Under the pieces are notes generated by a model that was not told the DNA's origin, did not search any database, and saw only the letters and a list, made by a program, of their open reading frames with translations. Source: Betaproteobacteria bacterium (GTDB taxonomy: Bacteria > Pseudomonadota > Gammaproteobacteria > Burkholderiales > SG8-41). Taken from it: a stretch of DNA of 32,938 bases. How positions within the stretch are numbered: the first letter of the stretch is position 1; each line of letters begins with the position of its first letter. The translations under genes and the position numbers were made by a program. Positions 1 through 7,504 of the stretch are shown one piece after another. The DNA lies in the NCBI GenBank assembly GCA_016192825.1, contig JACPTK010000008.1, forward strand, positions 1 through 32,938, written 5' to 3'.

Positions 1-20
1 AGGCTTGGCTAATTGCATAA
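1..20 (+). repeat. Left 20-bp terminal inverted repeat of the RAYT element
   Basis: Bases 1-20 are the exact reverse complement of 948-967. On the minus strand this copy encodes the last residues of the transposase (YAISQA) and the first base of its stop codon. The window begins at the outer end of the repeat. Confidence 0.85.
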
Positions 21-955
21 AGGTGCCGATCGAGGGCTTTGGCGAAAGTGGAGGACTTTCGCGAGCGTTCCTCGATACGGGAGCGAGCATGGCTGAGGGT
101 AGAGATGTCGCGCCCGAAGCGCTGGGCGAGTGTGGTGAGCGGGGCGGCTAGGGTCTTGAGCGCAAGCCAGGCGAGGAGCGCGCGCGCCTCGGCGGGCAGA
201 CGCGCCCTGCCAGCGGCGAGTAGCTCCTTCTCGTTCAGACGGTAACAGCGGCACACGTAGGTTACCAGTTCCGTGATGGTGGGTGCGCGGCGGCGCCTCG
301 CGTTGCGTTTGAGGATCGCTTTGACGAAGTCCTCCTCACCGACAATGCGCGAATCGGCTTGCCCCCCGTAGAACGCCGCGTTGTGACCTTCGGCCTTGCC
401 GTCATTGACGAATTGATGGTAACGCGCGCGGGCCACACCCACGCGCGAGCCGAACTGTCCGAGTACCCAGTCAGTGGTAAGCCAAGCCAAGTCCTCCCGT
501 CCGAGATAGGCGCGGTGGCCGCTGTAAGCGTAGGCGGCGGGCTGCTTGACGATGCGGGCGCGCACCGGATTGAGGTGGATGTAGCGCACCAAGGCGAGCC
601 CGTAAGCATCCTGATCGATGAGGTAGGCCTTGTAGCGGCCCTCGAACAGATGGCCGATTCGCCTCAGTCGCGCATTGAGGTAGCGCGTGTAGCGGAAGGC
701 GAGGTTTTGCATGCCGGCGGACAGCGATTGATCGCCGGCTTGCAGCGCCAGGTGCAGGTGATTGCTCATGAGACAGAAGGCGTGCACCCGGTAGCCGAAG
801 CGGGTTATGCCTTCGGCCAACAGCTCATAGAAGCGGCGCCGGTCTTCCGGAGCAAAGAAGACATCCTGCCGGGCGTTGCCGCGTAGGATGACGTGGTAGA
901 GGCCGCCGGGCACATGCAGGCGCGGTTTGCGGGTCCAAGGCAGAGCATTATGCAA
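1..955 (-). CDS. REP-associated tyrosine transposase (RAYT, Y1_Tnp/IS200-like)
   Basis: The minus strand is open from a TTG at 955 to the window edge, giving 318 residues. The first base of the next codon (T) is base 1, so the stop is two bases outside the window. It is predicted to be TGA because the matching repeat at 948-967 is followed by GA. The N-terminus after the TTG reads like the usual RAYT opening (RKPRLHVPGGLYHVILRGN). The HUH metal site is seen in MSNHLHL, the likely catalytic tyrosine lies in FRYTRYLN, and GHLFEGRYKA follows. The last ~100 residues (TTLAQRFGRDISTLSHARSR) resemble the DnaA-type helix-turn-helix found in long RAYTs. No in-frame ATG lies upstream of the domain, and a TAA immediately precedes the TTG; CTG at 940 is the alternative start. 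Family knowledge: RAYTs nick and mobilise REP hairpins as single-strand DNA transposases. The ORF looks intact. Confidence 0.85.
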   Translation of the reverse strand, partial: MHNALPWTRKPRLHVPGGLYHVILRGNARQDVFFAPEDRRRFYELLAEGITRFGYRVHAFCLMSNHLHLALQAGDQSLSAGMQNLAFRYTRYLNARLRRIGHLFEGRYKAYLIDQDAYGLALVRYIHLNPVRARIVKQPAAYAYSGHRAYLGREDLAWLTTDWVLGQFGSRVGVARARYHQFVNDGKAEGHNAAFYGGQADSRIVGEEDFVKAILKRNARRRRAPTITELVTYVCRCYRLNEKELLAAGRARLPAEARALLAWLALKTLAAPLTTLAQRFGRDISTLSHARSRIEERSRKSSTFAKALDRHLYAISQA

Positions 956-967
956 TTAGCCAAGCCT
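948..967 (-). repeat. Right 20-bp terminal inverted repeat of the RAYT element
   Basis: Perfect inverted copy of 1-20. It contains the TAA that closes the upstream frame and the TTG (953-955) used here as the transposase start. The sequence continues outward with TGACCCCGTTCTTGCA, the beginning of a short repeat cluster. Confidence 0.85.
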
Positions 968-971
968 GACC

Positions 972-1057
972 CCGTTCTTGCACCGAAGCCTGACCCCGTT
1001 CTTGCACCGTTCTTGCAGACCCCGTTCTTGCACCGTTCTTGCAATGCCGTTCTTGCA
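972..1057 (+). repeat. Cluster of six CCGTTCTTGCA 11-mers
   Basis: The 11-mer CCGTTCTTGCA occurs at 972, 996, 1007, 1022, 1033 and 1047, two pairs being directly adjacent. It lies immediately outside the RAYT inverted repeat and includes two copies of AAGCCTGACCCC. No coding function is supported. It may be a scar of repeated insertion or slippage next to the RAYT end. Confidence 0.8.
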
Positions 1058-1080
1058 ATGCGCAGAGTGGACTTCACCCC

Positions 1081-1260
1081 CATCCCCGCCCTTCCCCCCT
1101 CAAGGGGGAAGGGAGTTAACAGGGCTACGCCAAACTCGTCCTCCCATCCCCGCCCTTCCCCCCTCAAGGGGGAAGGGAGTTAACAGGGCTACGCCAAACT
1201 CGTCCTCCCATCCCCGCCCTTCCCCCCTCAAGGGGGAAGGGAGATAACAGCGCTGCGCGC
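1081..1260 (+). repeat. 64-bp tandem repeat, about 2.8 copies, each with a C/G hairpin
   Basis: Units start at 1081, 1145 and 1209 with a period of exactly 64 bp. The first two are identical over the whole unit; the third diverges after its hairpin. Each carries a stem of CTTCCCCC and GGGGGAAG around a 5-base loop, followed by a GTTAAC/GATAAC segment. Apparent reading frames are low-complexity. This is probably a REP-type palindrome amplified in tandem. Confidence 0.85.
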
Positions 1261-1300
1261 CGTGAGGATCGAGGGATGAGGAGAACGCTCCCACCACCCC

Positions 1301-1335
1301 GGCACTTTGTGCCACCCCTCCTCAAGCCGGAGGGG
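1301..1335 (+). repeat. Two adjacent short hairpins (GC-rich intergenic repeat)
   Basis: GGCAC-TTT-GTGCC (1301-1313) is followed by CCCCTCC, a 7-base loop and GGAGGGG (1315-1335). There is no T-run, so it is not a clear terminator. The composition matches the C/G hairpin repeats seen elsewhere in this window. Confidence 0.6.
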
Positions 1336-1359
1336 AGTTTTCTAACTGCGTAACTGCGT

Positions 1360-1440
1360 CACTCGGCACCCAGCACTTGGCACTCAGCACTCAGCACTCA
1401 GCACTCAGCACTCAGCACTCAGCACTCAGCACTCAGCACT
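1360..1440 (+). repeat. Heptamer tandem tract, CACTCAG x 8.5 plus three degenerate copies
   Basis: From 1381 to 1440 the unit CACTCAG repeats eight times plus CACT, preceded by three imperfect units from 1360. The tract runs directly into the stop codon of the next minus-strand gene, whose TAG uses the last two bases of the tract and one base beyond. Confidence 0.95.
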
Positions 1441-2305
1441 ATTTGAACCGGACGGAAACGGCCGGATTCCCCGGCAACCCCTCATAGCGCACCGTGACAT
1501 CAAGCCCCGGCCGCGGCCGCAGCGGCGGCGTGAACGAGCCCAGGCTCAGCCTGTCGCCCGGCTTGAGCTTGATTCGGGATCGCTCCAGATCCTGAACGAG
1601 CCACAGCACGGCGTTGAGCGGATGATCGAGGATCGCCGCGCCCTTCGCGCTCGCCAGTTCCTTGCCGCGCTGATCGGACACCACCACGCGCATCGCGGCG
1701 AGCGATTCCGCGAATTCGGGCGTCGCCCGGACTGGCACCCCCTTCCCCACCACGCCGAGCCGCGCGCCGACGTTGAGCGACACGATGAGCGGCGCGGAGA
1801 GCTTCTCGCCTTCCGCGACCAGGAGGTCCGGCAGCTCGATGAACGGGATCACGAGCGAGAGCGAGCGCAGCACCTCGAGGTGCGTCTTCGCCTTGTGGAT
1901 CGCGGCGTCTTTCACCACAACCATGAGATCGGCCTCGAATACCGGCCGCGCGCCAAAATTGAACGGCACATCGGCACCGCCCTCCAGCAGCATCTTCTCG
2001 AGCAGCACGCCGCGCACCGGGCTCGCGACGCCGAAACGCTCCTGCACCGCCTTGCTCGTCAGCCCGGCCTTGTAGCCGACGACGCGGTTGTCGCTCGATT
2101 CGAGCTTCTCGACCAGGCGCCGGCGCCCGCATTCCGCGTCCTTCATGGAAAGGTCCGTGCGCAGGCCGCGCACCGGCTCCCGCGCCTCGAGGAAGCGCAC
2201 GAGCGCGTTGACCCGCTCGTGGCTCGGGCACGCGGCGCGCGCATCGCCCTGCCCCCACAGCATTGCCGTCAACGCAAATAGATGCAGATACGTTCTAGCT
2301 TTCAC
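1439..2305 (-). CDS. Exported 2-keto-4-pentenoate hydratase-like protein (MhpD/FAH-fold family)
   Basis: 288 residues from a GTG at 2305, chosen because it gives a good Sec signal peptide (MKARTYLHLFALTAMLWG... ending DARA|AC). A TTG at 2326 would add seven residues translated from a repeat. The mature part resembles 2-hydroxypenta-2,4-dienoate hydratases: VGYKAGLTSKAVQERFG, then PVRGVLLEKML, FEADLMVVV, IPFIELPD, a LNVGAR-like segment and GDRLSLGSFTPPLRP near the C-terminus. Family members hydrate 2-keto-pentenoate intermediates of meta-cleavage in the cytoplasm. A predicted periplasmic location and no aromatic-degradation neighbours make the true substrate unknown. It stands alone; a heptamer tract abuts its stop codon. 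Confidence 0.75.
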   Translation of the reverse strand: MKARTYLHLFALTAMLWGQGDARAACPSHERVNALVRFLEAREPVRGLRTDLSMKDAECGRRRLVEKLESSDNRVVGYKAGLTSKAVQERFGVASPVRGVLLEKMLLEGGADVPFNFGARPVFEADLMVVVKDAAIHKAKTHLEVLRSLSLVIPFIELPDLLVAEGEKLSAPLIVSLNVGARLGVVGKGVPVRATPEFAESLAAMRVVVSDQRGKELASAKGAAILDHPLNAVLWLVQDLERSRIKLKPGDRLSLGSFTPPLRPRPGLDVTVRYEGLPGNPAVSVRFK

Positions 2306-2349
2306 GGAAAAATCGACAGGATTCAATCCACATGAAGATCAAGAGGAGA

Positions 2350-2452
2350 ATGGACAGGATTTACAAGATTTACAGGATTAAATCAAGGAAAGAACCCGGA
2401 AGATTCCAAGCGTCGCTTTTTGAATCATGTTAATCCTGTTAATCCTGTCCAT
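2350..2452 (+). repeat. Inverted pair of ACAGGATT-type 9-mer repeats
   Basis: ATGGACAGGATTTACAAGAT... at 2350-2382 (three 9-bp units ending ACAGGATT) faces an inverted arm at 2429-2452, whose complement reads ATGGACAGGATTAACAGG. About 45 bp lie between the arms. The same motif (GACAGGATT) also occurs at 2314-2323, beside the start of the hydratase gene. It is non-coding. Confidence 0.8.
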
Positions 2453-2466
2453 TTCTTTTTGCGCCG

Positions 2467-2472
2467 TATAAT
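2467..2472 (+). promoter_or_regulatory. Consensus -10 box (TATAAT)
   Basis: A perfect TATAAT lies 103 bp upstream of the ATG at 2575, in an AT-richer stretch just after the ACAGGATT repeat arm. No strong -35 is seen; TGTCCA 15 bp upstream is the closest candidate. It probably drives the spermidine-synthase-like gene. Confidence 0.5.
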
Positions 2473-2527
2473 ACGCCCCTTTTGCCCGGCAACCGGCAGC
2501 GCGGCCGGCAGGAACAGGCGCCGAATG

Positions 2528-2571
2528 ACGAGCCACGAATCACGAGTCACGAGTCACGGGTCACGGTTTCC
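2528..2571 (+). repeat. Heptamer tract (ACGAGTC type, six units)
   Basis: Six 7-bp units: ACGAGCC, ACGAATC, ACGAGTC, ACGAGTC, ACGGGTC, ACGGTTT. The tract ends four bases before the ATG at 2575. It replaces any normal Shine-Dalgarno spacing and would be read as a spurious N-terminal extension if a TTG at 2482 were used. Confidence 0.9.
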
Positions 2572-2574
2572 AAA

Positions 2575-4587
2575 ATGATCCTCTACGCCCTCACCATCTT
2601 CGCGAGCGCGTTCCTGCTGTTCCTCGTGCAGCCGATCATGGCGAAGCAGATTCTGCCGTGGTTCGGCGGCTCCGCCGCGGTGTGGTCGACCTGCCTCGTG
2701 TTCTTCCAGTTCCTGCTGCTCGCGGGCTACGCGTACGCGGACTGGACCACGCGCAAGCTCGGCGCCCGCAAGCAGGTGGCGCTGCACATCGTGCTGCTCG
2801 CCGTGAGCCTCGCCTCGCTGCCCATCCTTCCCGACGCCGGCTGGAAGCCCGCCGGCGACGAGGATCCGGCGTGGCGCATCCTCGGCCTGCTCGCCGTCAC
2901 CATCGGGCTGCCCTACTTCCTGCTCTCGACCACCGGCCCGCTGGTGCAGGCGTGGTTCGCGCGCACGTTCCCGGCCGGCACGGTGTACCGCCTGTTCGCG
3001 CTGTCCAATTTCGGCTCGCTGCTCGCGCTGCTCTCCTATCCCTTCGCGTTCGAACCGTGGATCGCCACGGCCACCCAGTCGTGGGGCTGGAGCGCCGCGT
3101 ACGTCGTATTCGTCGCGATGTGCGCGGCTGCGGCCATCTACAGCATTCGCGCGCAGCCGCAGGGCGCCGGCCCGGCGCAGGCGGTCGCGGGGCCGAACGA
3201 CGGCCCGCCGCCCGGGGCCGGCGACTACGTGGCGTGGCTGCTGTTCGCGGCAATGGGCGCCTTCATGCTGCTCGCCGTGACCAACCACATCACGCACGAC
3301 GTGGCCTCGGTGCCGTTCCTGTGGATCCTGCCGCTCACGCTCTACCTCGTGACCTTCATCCTGTGCTTCGAGGGGCGCGGCTGGTACCGGCGCGCCATCT
3401 TCCTCGGGCCGCTGCTCGCGATCGTCAGCGCGATGGCGTGGGCGCTCCACAAGGAGGGCGGCCTCATGGACGTCAAGGCGGCGGTCCCGCTCAACCTGGT
3501 GGGGCTGTTCGTGATGTGCATGTTCTTTCACGGCGAGCTCGCGGCGCGCAAGCCCGCGCCGCGCTACCTGACGGTCTTTTACCTGATGGTGTCGCTGGGC
3601 GGGGCGATCGGCGGGCTCGCGGTCGGCATGGTCGCCGTGAAGCTCTTCAACACCTACTACGAGTTCGGCATCGGCCTCGTCGCGACGCTGGTGATCGCCG
3701 CCTACGTCACCCGCCTCATGCACTCCGCGGTGCCGCTGCTGGTGATCGCCGCCGTCGGGTTCAGCGGCTTCCACGTCTATCAGTACATCCGGTCGCTGAC
3801 CGAGGACACGCGGGTCATGACGCGCAATTTCTACGGCACCCTGCGCGTGAAGGACATCGGGGAGGACGAGGACGGCCTGCGGCGCCTGGTGCACGGCGTG
3901 ATCATGCACGGCGAGCAGTACCGCGCGCCGGAGCGCCGCAACGAGCCCACCACCTACTATGGCGCCACCTCGGGCATCGGCCGCGCGCTCAAGGCGCTCG
4001 ACTCGACCGCGCTCCGGGTCGGCGTCGTGGGGCTCGGCACCGGCACGCTCGCCGTCTACGGGCGCAAGGGCGACGTCTACCGCTTCTACGAGCTCAATCC
4101 GCAGGTGGTGGATATCGCGCGGCGCGAGTTCAGCTTCCTCGGCGACAGCGGCGCGCGGGTCGAGACCGTCCTGGGGGACGCGCGCCTTGCGATGGAGCGG
4201 GAGGCGCCGCAGCACTACGACGTCCTGGTGATCGACGCGTTCTCGAGCGATTCCATCCCGGTGCACCTCATCACGCGCGAGGCGATGGCCGTCTACCTCG
4301 GGCACGTGAAGCCCGGCGGGGTGATCGCGTTTCACGTCACCAACCGTTTCCTGGAGCTTGCCCCGGTGGTGAAGCGCATCGCCGAGGAGCGGCGGCTGCA
4401 CGCGGCGCTGATCTCCGACGACGCGGAGGACAGCGACCTCGCCCGCACCGACTGGGTGCTGGTCGCGCGCGACCCCGCGCTCTTCAAGCGTCCCGACATC
4501 GCGAAATTCACGAGCGAGATCGAGGACATTCCGGGATTGGCGGTGTGGACCGATGATTTCAACAATCTCCTGCAGATTCTGAAATAG
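2575..4587 (+). CDS. Membrane-anchored spermidine synthase-like (SpeE-fold) fusion protein
   Basis: 670 residues from ATG 2575. The start begins with a transmembrane segment (MILYALTIFASAFLLFLV); the upstream TTG extension would be heptamer-repeat translation. Roughly the first 410 residues form many hydrophobic helices (FLLFLVQPIMAKQILPWFGG, then LLSTTGPLVQAWF typical of the family). The C-terminal ~250 residues are a spermidine-synthase/methyltransferase fold: VGVVGLGTGTLAVYG near 481 and DVLVIDAFSSDSIPVHLITREA near 550. Family knowledge: such fusions are common and annotated 'fused MFS/spermidine synthase', but aminopropyltransferase activity is rarely shown. No Shine-Dalgarno is visible. 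No polyamine genes are nearby, so substrate and role are open. HtrA follows in the same direction after 72 bp. Confidence 0.8.
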   Translation: MILYALTIFASAFLLFLVQPIMAKQILPWFGGSAAVWSTCLVFFQFLLLAGYAYADWTTRKLGARKQVALHIVLLAVSLASLPILPDAGWKPAGDEDPAWRILGLLAVTIGLPYFLLSTTGPLVQAWFARTFPAGTVYRLFALSNFGSLLALLSYPFAFEPWIATATQSWGWSAAYVVFVAMCAAAAIYSIRAQPQGAGPAQAVAGPNDGPPPGAGDYVAWLLFAAMGAFMLLAVTNHITHDVASVPFLWILPLTLYLVTFILCFEGRGWYRRAIFLGPLLAIVSAMAWALHKEGGLMDVKAAVPLNLVGLFVMCMFFHGELAARKPAPRYLTVFYLMVSLGGAIGGLAVGMVAVKLFNTYYEFGIGLVATLVIAAYVTRLMHSAVPLLVIAAVGFSGFHVYQYIRSLTEDTRVMTRNFYGTLRVKDIGEDEDGLRRLVHGVIMHGEQYRAPERRNEPTTYYGATSGIGRALKALDSTALRVGVVGLGTGTLAVYGRKGDVYRFYELNPQVVDIARREFSFLGDSGARVETVLGDARLAMEREAPQHYDVLVIDAFSSDSIPVHLITREAMAVYLGHVKPGGVIAFHVTNRFLELAPVVKRIAEERRLHAALISDDAEDSDLARTDWVLVARDPALFKRPDIAKFTSEIEDIPGLAVWTDDFNNLLQILK

Positions 4588-4606
4588 CTTCGCCCAATTT
4601 CCGAAT

Positions 4607-4648
4607 CGGTGACTCGTGACTGGTGACTGGTGGCTGGTGGCTGGTATA
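4607..4648 (+). repeat. Heptamer tract (GGTGACT type, six units)
   Basis: CGGTGAC, TCGTGAC, TGGTGAC, TGGTGGC, TGGTGGC, TGGTATA fill most of the spacer between the preceding stop (4587) and the protease ATG (4660). The last unit provides TATAGT, a possible -10 box. Confidence 0.9.
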
Positions 4649-4659
4649 GTTTCGCAACC

Positions 4660-6027
4660 ATGAAGCGCTCGGCTGCTCTTCTCGTTGGCTGTGTCTTGGC
4701 GGCACAGCTGCTGTCCGCGCCCGCGGTGGCGCAGCCGCAGGCGGATGCGCGCGGGCTGCCAACGCTCGCGCCGCTGGTCGAAGCGGTGACGCCGGCGGTG
4801 GTGAACATCTCGGTCGTGACGCGCTCACCGCTCGAGAGCAACCCGCTGTTCCAGGACCCCTTCTTCCGGCGCTTCTTCAACCTGCCCGACAAGCCGCAGC
4901 GCCAGGAGCAGGCTGCCGGTTCGGGGGTGATCGTGGACGCCGTGCGCGGCTACGTGATCACCAACCACCACGTGATCAAGGACGCCGAGCAGACGATCGT
5001 CACGCTCAAGGACCGCCGCCAGTTTCAGGCGAAGCTCGTCGGCACCGATCCCGGCACCGATATCGCGGTGCTGCAGATCGAGGCGCGCAACCTCTCGGCA
5101 ATCCGGATCGGAGACTCCGACGCGGTGCAGGTCGGCGACTACGTGATCGCGATCGGCAATCCCTTCGGCATCGGCCAGACCGTCACTTCCGGCATCGTCA
5201 GCGCGCTGGGACGAAGCGGTCTTTCCCCCGAGGGCTACGAGGACTTCATCCAGACCGACGCGTCGATCAACCCTGGCAATTCGGGCGGCGCGCTCGTCAA
5301 CATGCGCGGAGAGCTGATCGGCATCAACAGCGCCATCGTCGCGCCCGCCGGGGGCAACATCGGGATCGGCTTCGCGGTGCCTTCCAACATGGCGCGCGCG
5401 GTGATGAGCCAGATCGCGCGCTTCGGCGAGGTGCGGCGCGGGCGGCTCGGGATCGAGATGGGGGACCTGACGCCCGGAATCGCGAAAAAGCTCGGCATCG
5501 CCGCGCAGGAGGGCGCGTTCATCGGCGCGGTCCAGCCGGGCTCCCCGGCGGAAAAGGCGGGGCTGCGCGAGGGCGACGTGGTAGTCGCGTTGAACGGCCG
5601 CCCGATCCGCGCGGCCGCCGAGCTGCGCGCGCGGCTGGGGCTCACGCCGGTGGGCGAGGAAATCGAGCTGCGGGTGGCCCGCGGGAGGGAGACGCGCGCC
5701 GTCCGGACGCGCATCGCCGCGCCGCAGGAAGCCGCCGGCGCCGAAGGCAAGGCGGTGCCGCAGCTGCCGGGCCTGAGCGTGGTCGAGATCGAGCGCGGCA
5801 GCCCGCTCTTTCAGCGCCTGAGGGGCGGCGGGCTGGTGGTCACCGCCGTGCAGCAGGACAGCCGCGCCTTCCAGGCCGGTTTCCGTCCCGGCGACATCCT
5901 CTACGCCGTCAACCGCCGGCGCGTGCAGACCGTCGCCGAGTTCCAGGCCGCCGTGCGCGGCGCGCAGGGCCGCTACGCGGTGTCGCTGCTGCGCGGGGAC
6001 TTCAACGTAACGATCATCGTTCGATAA
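4660..6027 (+). CDS. HtrA/Deg-family periplasmic serine endoprotease
   Basis: 455 residues from ATG 4660. A GTG start at 4630 would only add repeat-encoded residues. A Sec signal peptide covers residues 1-24 (LLVGCVLAAQLLSAPAVA|QP). The trypsin-like domain shows the full triad: H104 in TNHHVI, D134 in DPGTDIAVL and S208 in NPGNSGGAL. Two PDZ domains follow (about 275-350, with GSPAEKAGLREGDVVVALNG; about 375-455, with DSRAFQAGFRPGDILYAVNR). Size and layout match DegP/DegQ/MucD, which degrade or chaperone misfolded envelope proteins. It follows the spermidine-synthase-like gene, without evidence of a shared function. DegP and DegQ cannot be told apart here, so no symbol is given. Confidence 0.95.
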   Translation: MKRSAALLVGCVLAAQLLSAPAVAQPQADARGLPTLAPLVEAVTPAVVNISVVTRSPLESNPLFQDPFFRRFFNLPDKPQRQEQAAGSGVIVDAVRGYVITNHHVIKDAEQTIVTLKDRRQFQAKLVGTDPGTDIAVLQIEARNLSAIRIGDSDAVQVGDYVIAIGNPFGIGQTVTSGIVSALGRSGLSPEGYEDFIQTDASINPGNSGGALVNMRGELIGINSAIVAPAGGNIGIGFAVPSNMARAVMSQIARFGEVRRGRLGIEMGDLTPGIAKKLGIAAQEGAFIGAVQPGSPAEKAGLREGDVVVALNGRPIRAAAELRARLGLTPVGEEIELRVARGRETRAVRTRIAAPQEAAGAEGKAVPQLPGLSVVEIERGSPLFQRLRGGGLVVTAVQQDSRAFQAGFRPGDILYAVNRRRVQTVAEFQAAVRGAQGRYAVSLLRGDFNVTIIVR

Positions 6028-6170
6028 GACAGGACGCGAAGCGCCGGCTTGTCTCCGCGCGATCGAGCGGACGACGCCTCGCCCCTCATCGCGCAGCGGT
6101 CCCTCCGAGGCCGAGGAGAAGACAGCTGCCTTCTGCCCACCCGCTTCCGCCTCTCCCCTCGGTTTTCCGG

Positions 6171-6455
6171 CTACGCGGCCGGCTTCACGCCGTAGGTGGC
6201 CTCGATGTAGCGCCGCATCTCCTCGGGGGTGACCACGCCGTCGCGGTTGATGTCCGCGTCATTGAAGCGCGGTCCGAAGCCGAGGTCGCCGCGCGCTTCG
6301 TCACGGGTCAGCACGCCATCGCCGTTGAGATCGAGCGCGCGGAATGCCGCCATGTCGGCATCCGCCGCGCGGCGGTTGTAGACCTCACGGTCGTCCGCCG
6401 CGACTGCGCACGCCGCCGCGGCCAGCGCGATCGCCAGCCAGATTCGCAATTTCAT
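6171..6455 (-). CDS. Exported EF-hand calcium-binding protein
   Basis: 94 residues. The start at 6455 is supported by AAGGAG about 8 bases upstream and by an immediate signal peptide (MKLRIWLAIALAAAACAVAA). The mature ~74 residues contain two EF-hand loops, DLNGDGVLTRDE and DINRDGVVTPEE, with acidic residues at positions 1, 3, 5 and 12, so both can probably bind Ca2+. Small secreted EF-hand proteins are common in proteobacteria; the partner is unknown. It is divergent from the alpha/beta hydrolase gene, with a 131-bp spacer that must carry both promoters. Confidence 0.85.
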   Translation of the reverse strand: MKLRIWLAIALAAAACAVAADDREVYNRRAADADMAAFRALDLNGDGVLTRDEARGDLGFGPRFNDADINRDGVVTPEEMRRYIEATYGVKPAA

Positions 6456-6553
6456 GTGGTTTCTCCTTGGCGCGCGGCCGGTCGCCGCACGCTCCAATTA
6501 CACTAGCTGGGACCGCGGCCGGCCGGCAAAGTTTTCCCGCGACGAGGCCGGGT

Positions 6554-6559
6554 TATACT
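6554..6559 (+). promoter_or_regulatory. Possible -10 box (TATACT) for the hydrolase gene
   Basis: TATACT sits 28 bp upstream of ATG 6587, in an otherwise GC-rich divergent spacer. The upstream GTTTTC is a weak -35 match. It would give a short leader carrying GGAGGAACC. Confidence 0.45.
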
Positions 6560-6586
6560 GGCGCCCTGTCCGGACCCGGAGGAACC

Positions 6587-7381
6587 ATGAAAATCAAGTC
6601 GAACGGCATCGACATCAACTACGAGATCGAGGGCAGCGGCCCGTGGCTCACGATGAGCCATTCCCTCGCCTGCAACCTCCACATGTGGGACCCGCAGATG
6701 CCGGTTCTCACGAAAAAATTCAAGGTCTTGCGCCTCGACACGCGCGGCCACGGGCAGTCGGGCGCGCCCGCTGGCGAGTACACGCTCGAGCAGCTCGCCG
6801 ATGACGTGAAGGGGCTGCTCGATGCGCTGAAGATCAGGCAGACCCACTGGGCGGGGCTCTCGATGGGCGGGATGATCGGGCAGGCCGTCGCGCTCAAGTA
6901 CCCCGGCGTGTTCCAGAGCATGGTGCTCGCCGACACCACCAGCCGCCGGCCGCCCGATGCGGCGAAGATGTGGAACGACCGCATCCAGACCGCGCAGACC
7001 CAGGGCATGGGCGCCCTGGTCGAGTCCACGCTCGCGCGCTGGTTCACGGAGCCCTACCGCAAGTCGCACCCGGACGTGATGCGGCGCATCGGCGACGGCA
7101 TCCGCAACACGCCGGTCGCGGGCTTCGCCGGCTGCTGCCACGCCATCGCCAAGGTGGATTATCTCGACCGCCTCGGCGAAATCCGGATCCCGGTGCTCGT
7201 GATGGTCGGCGAGCAGGATCACGGCACGCCGCCGGAAGCGGCGCGCGCGATCCACCAGAAGCTGGCGGGCTCGGAGCTGAGGATCATCCCCTCCGCCGCG
7301 CACCTCTCCAATGTCGAGCAGACGGAGACGTTCAACAAGACAATGATCGCCTTTCTCGACCGCGTATCACAGCGGAGCTGA
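6587..7381 (+). CDS. Alpha/beta hydrolase, 3-oxoadipate enol-lactonase-like (PcaD-like)
   Basis: 264 residues from ATG 6587, with a clear Shine-Dalgarno (GGAGGAACC-ATG). The alpha/beta hydrolase core shows the nucleophile S92 in the elbow GLSMGG, acid D211 in GEQDHGTPP, and H239 in PSAAHLSNVEQ. The oxyanion region is SHSLACNLHMW, and LDTRGHGQSGAP is typical of the family. The sequence is closest in style to PcaD lactonases and related esterases. No pca, cat or other aromatic-catabolic gene is adjacent, so the true substrate cannot be named. The next gene is convergent, 123 bp away. Confidence 0.8.
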   Translation: MKIKSNGIDINYEIEGSGPWLTMSHSLACNLHMWDPQMPVLTKKFKVLRLDTRGHGQSGAPAGEYTLEQLADDVKGLLDALKIRQTHWAGLSMGGMIGQAVALKYPGVFQSMVLADTTSRRPPDAAKMWNDRIQTAQTQGMGALVESTLARWFTEPYRKSHPDVMRRIGDGIRNTPVAGFAGCCHAIAKVDYLDRLGEIRIPVLVMVGEQDHGTPPEAARAIHQKLAGSELRIIPSAAHLSNVEQTETFNKTMIAFLDRVSQRS

Positions 7382-7504
7382 TTCCGCGAGATGAATCGCC
7401 ACGATCGATTCGCCACGAAACACGGCGATCATTAAACTACGGGCGAGGCCCCGCTCCCTCGAGTACCAAGTGACGAGAGTCCAATTCCATTATCCGCGCG
7501 CGGG

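Noticed and set aside
1360-1440. CRISPR-like array in the heptamer tracts
   Set aside because: Units are 7 bp and contiguous with no unique spacers, and no cas genes are present.
2554-4401. Long minus-strand ORF opposite the spermidine-synthase-like gene
   Set aside because: Antisense shadow typical of high-GC genes (His/Arg/Asp/Glu-rich, no domain).
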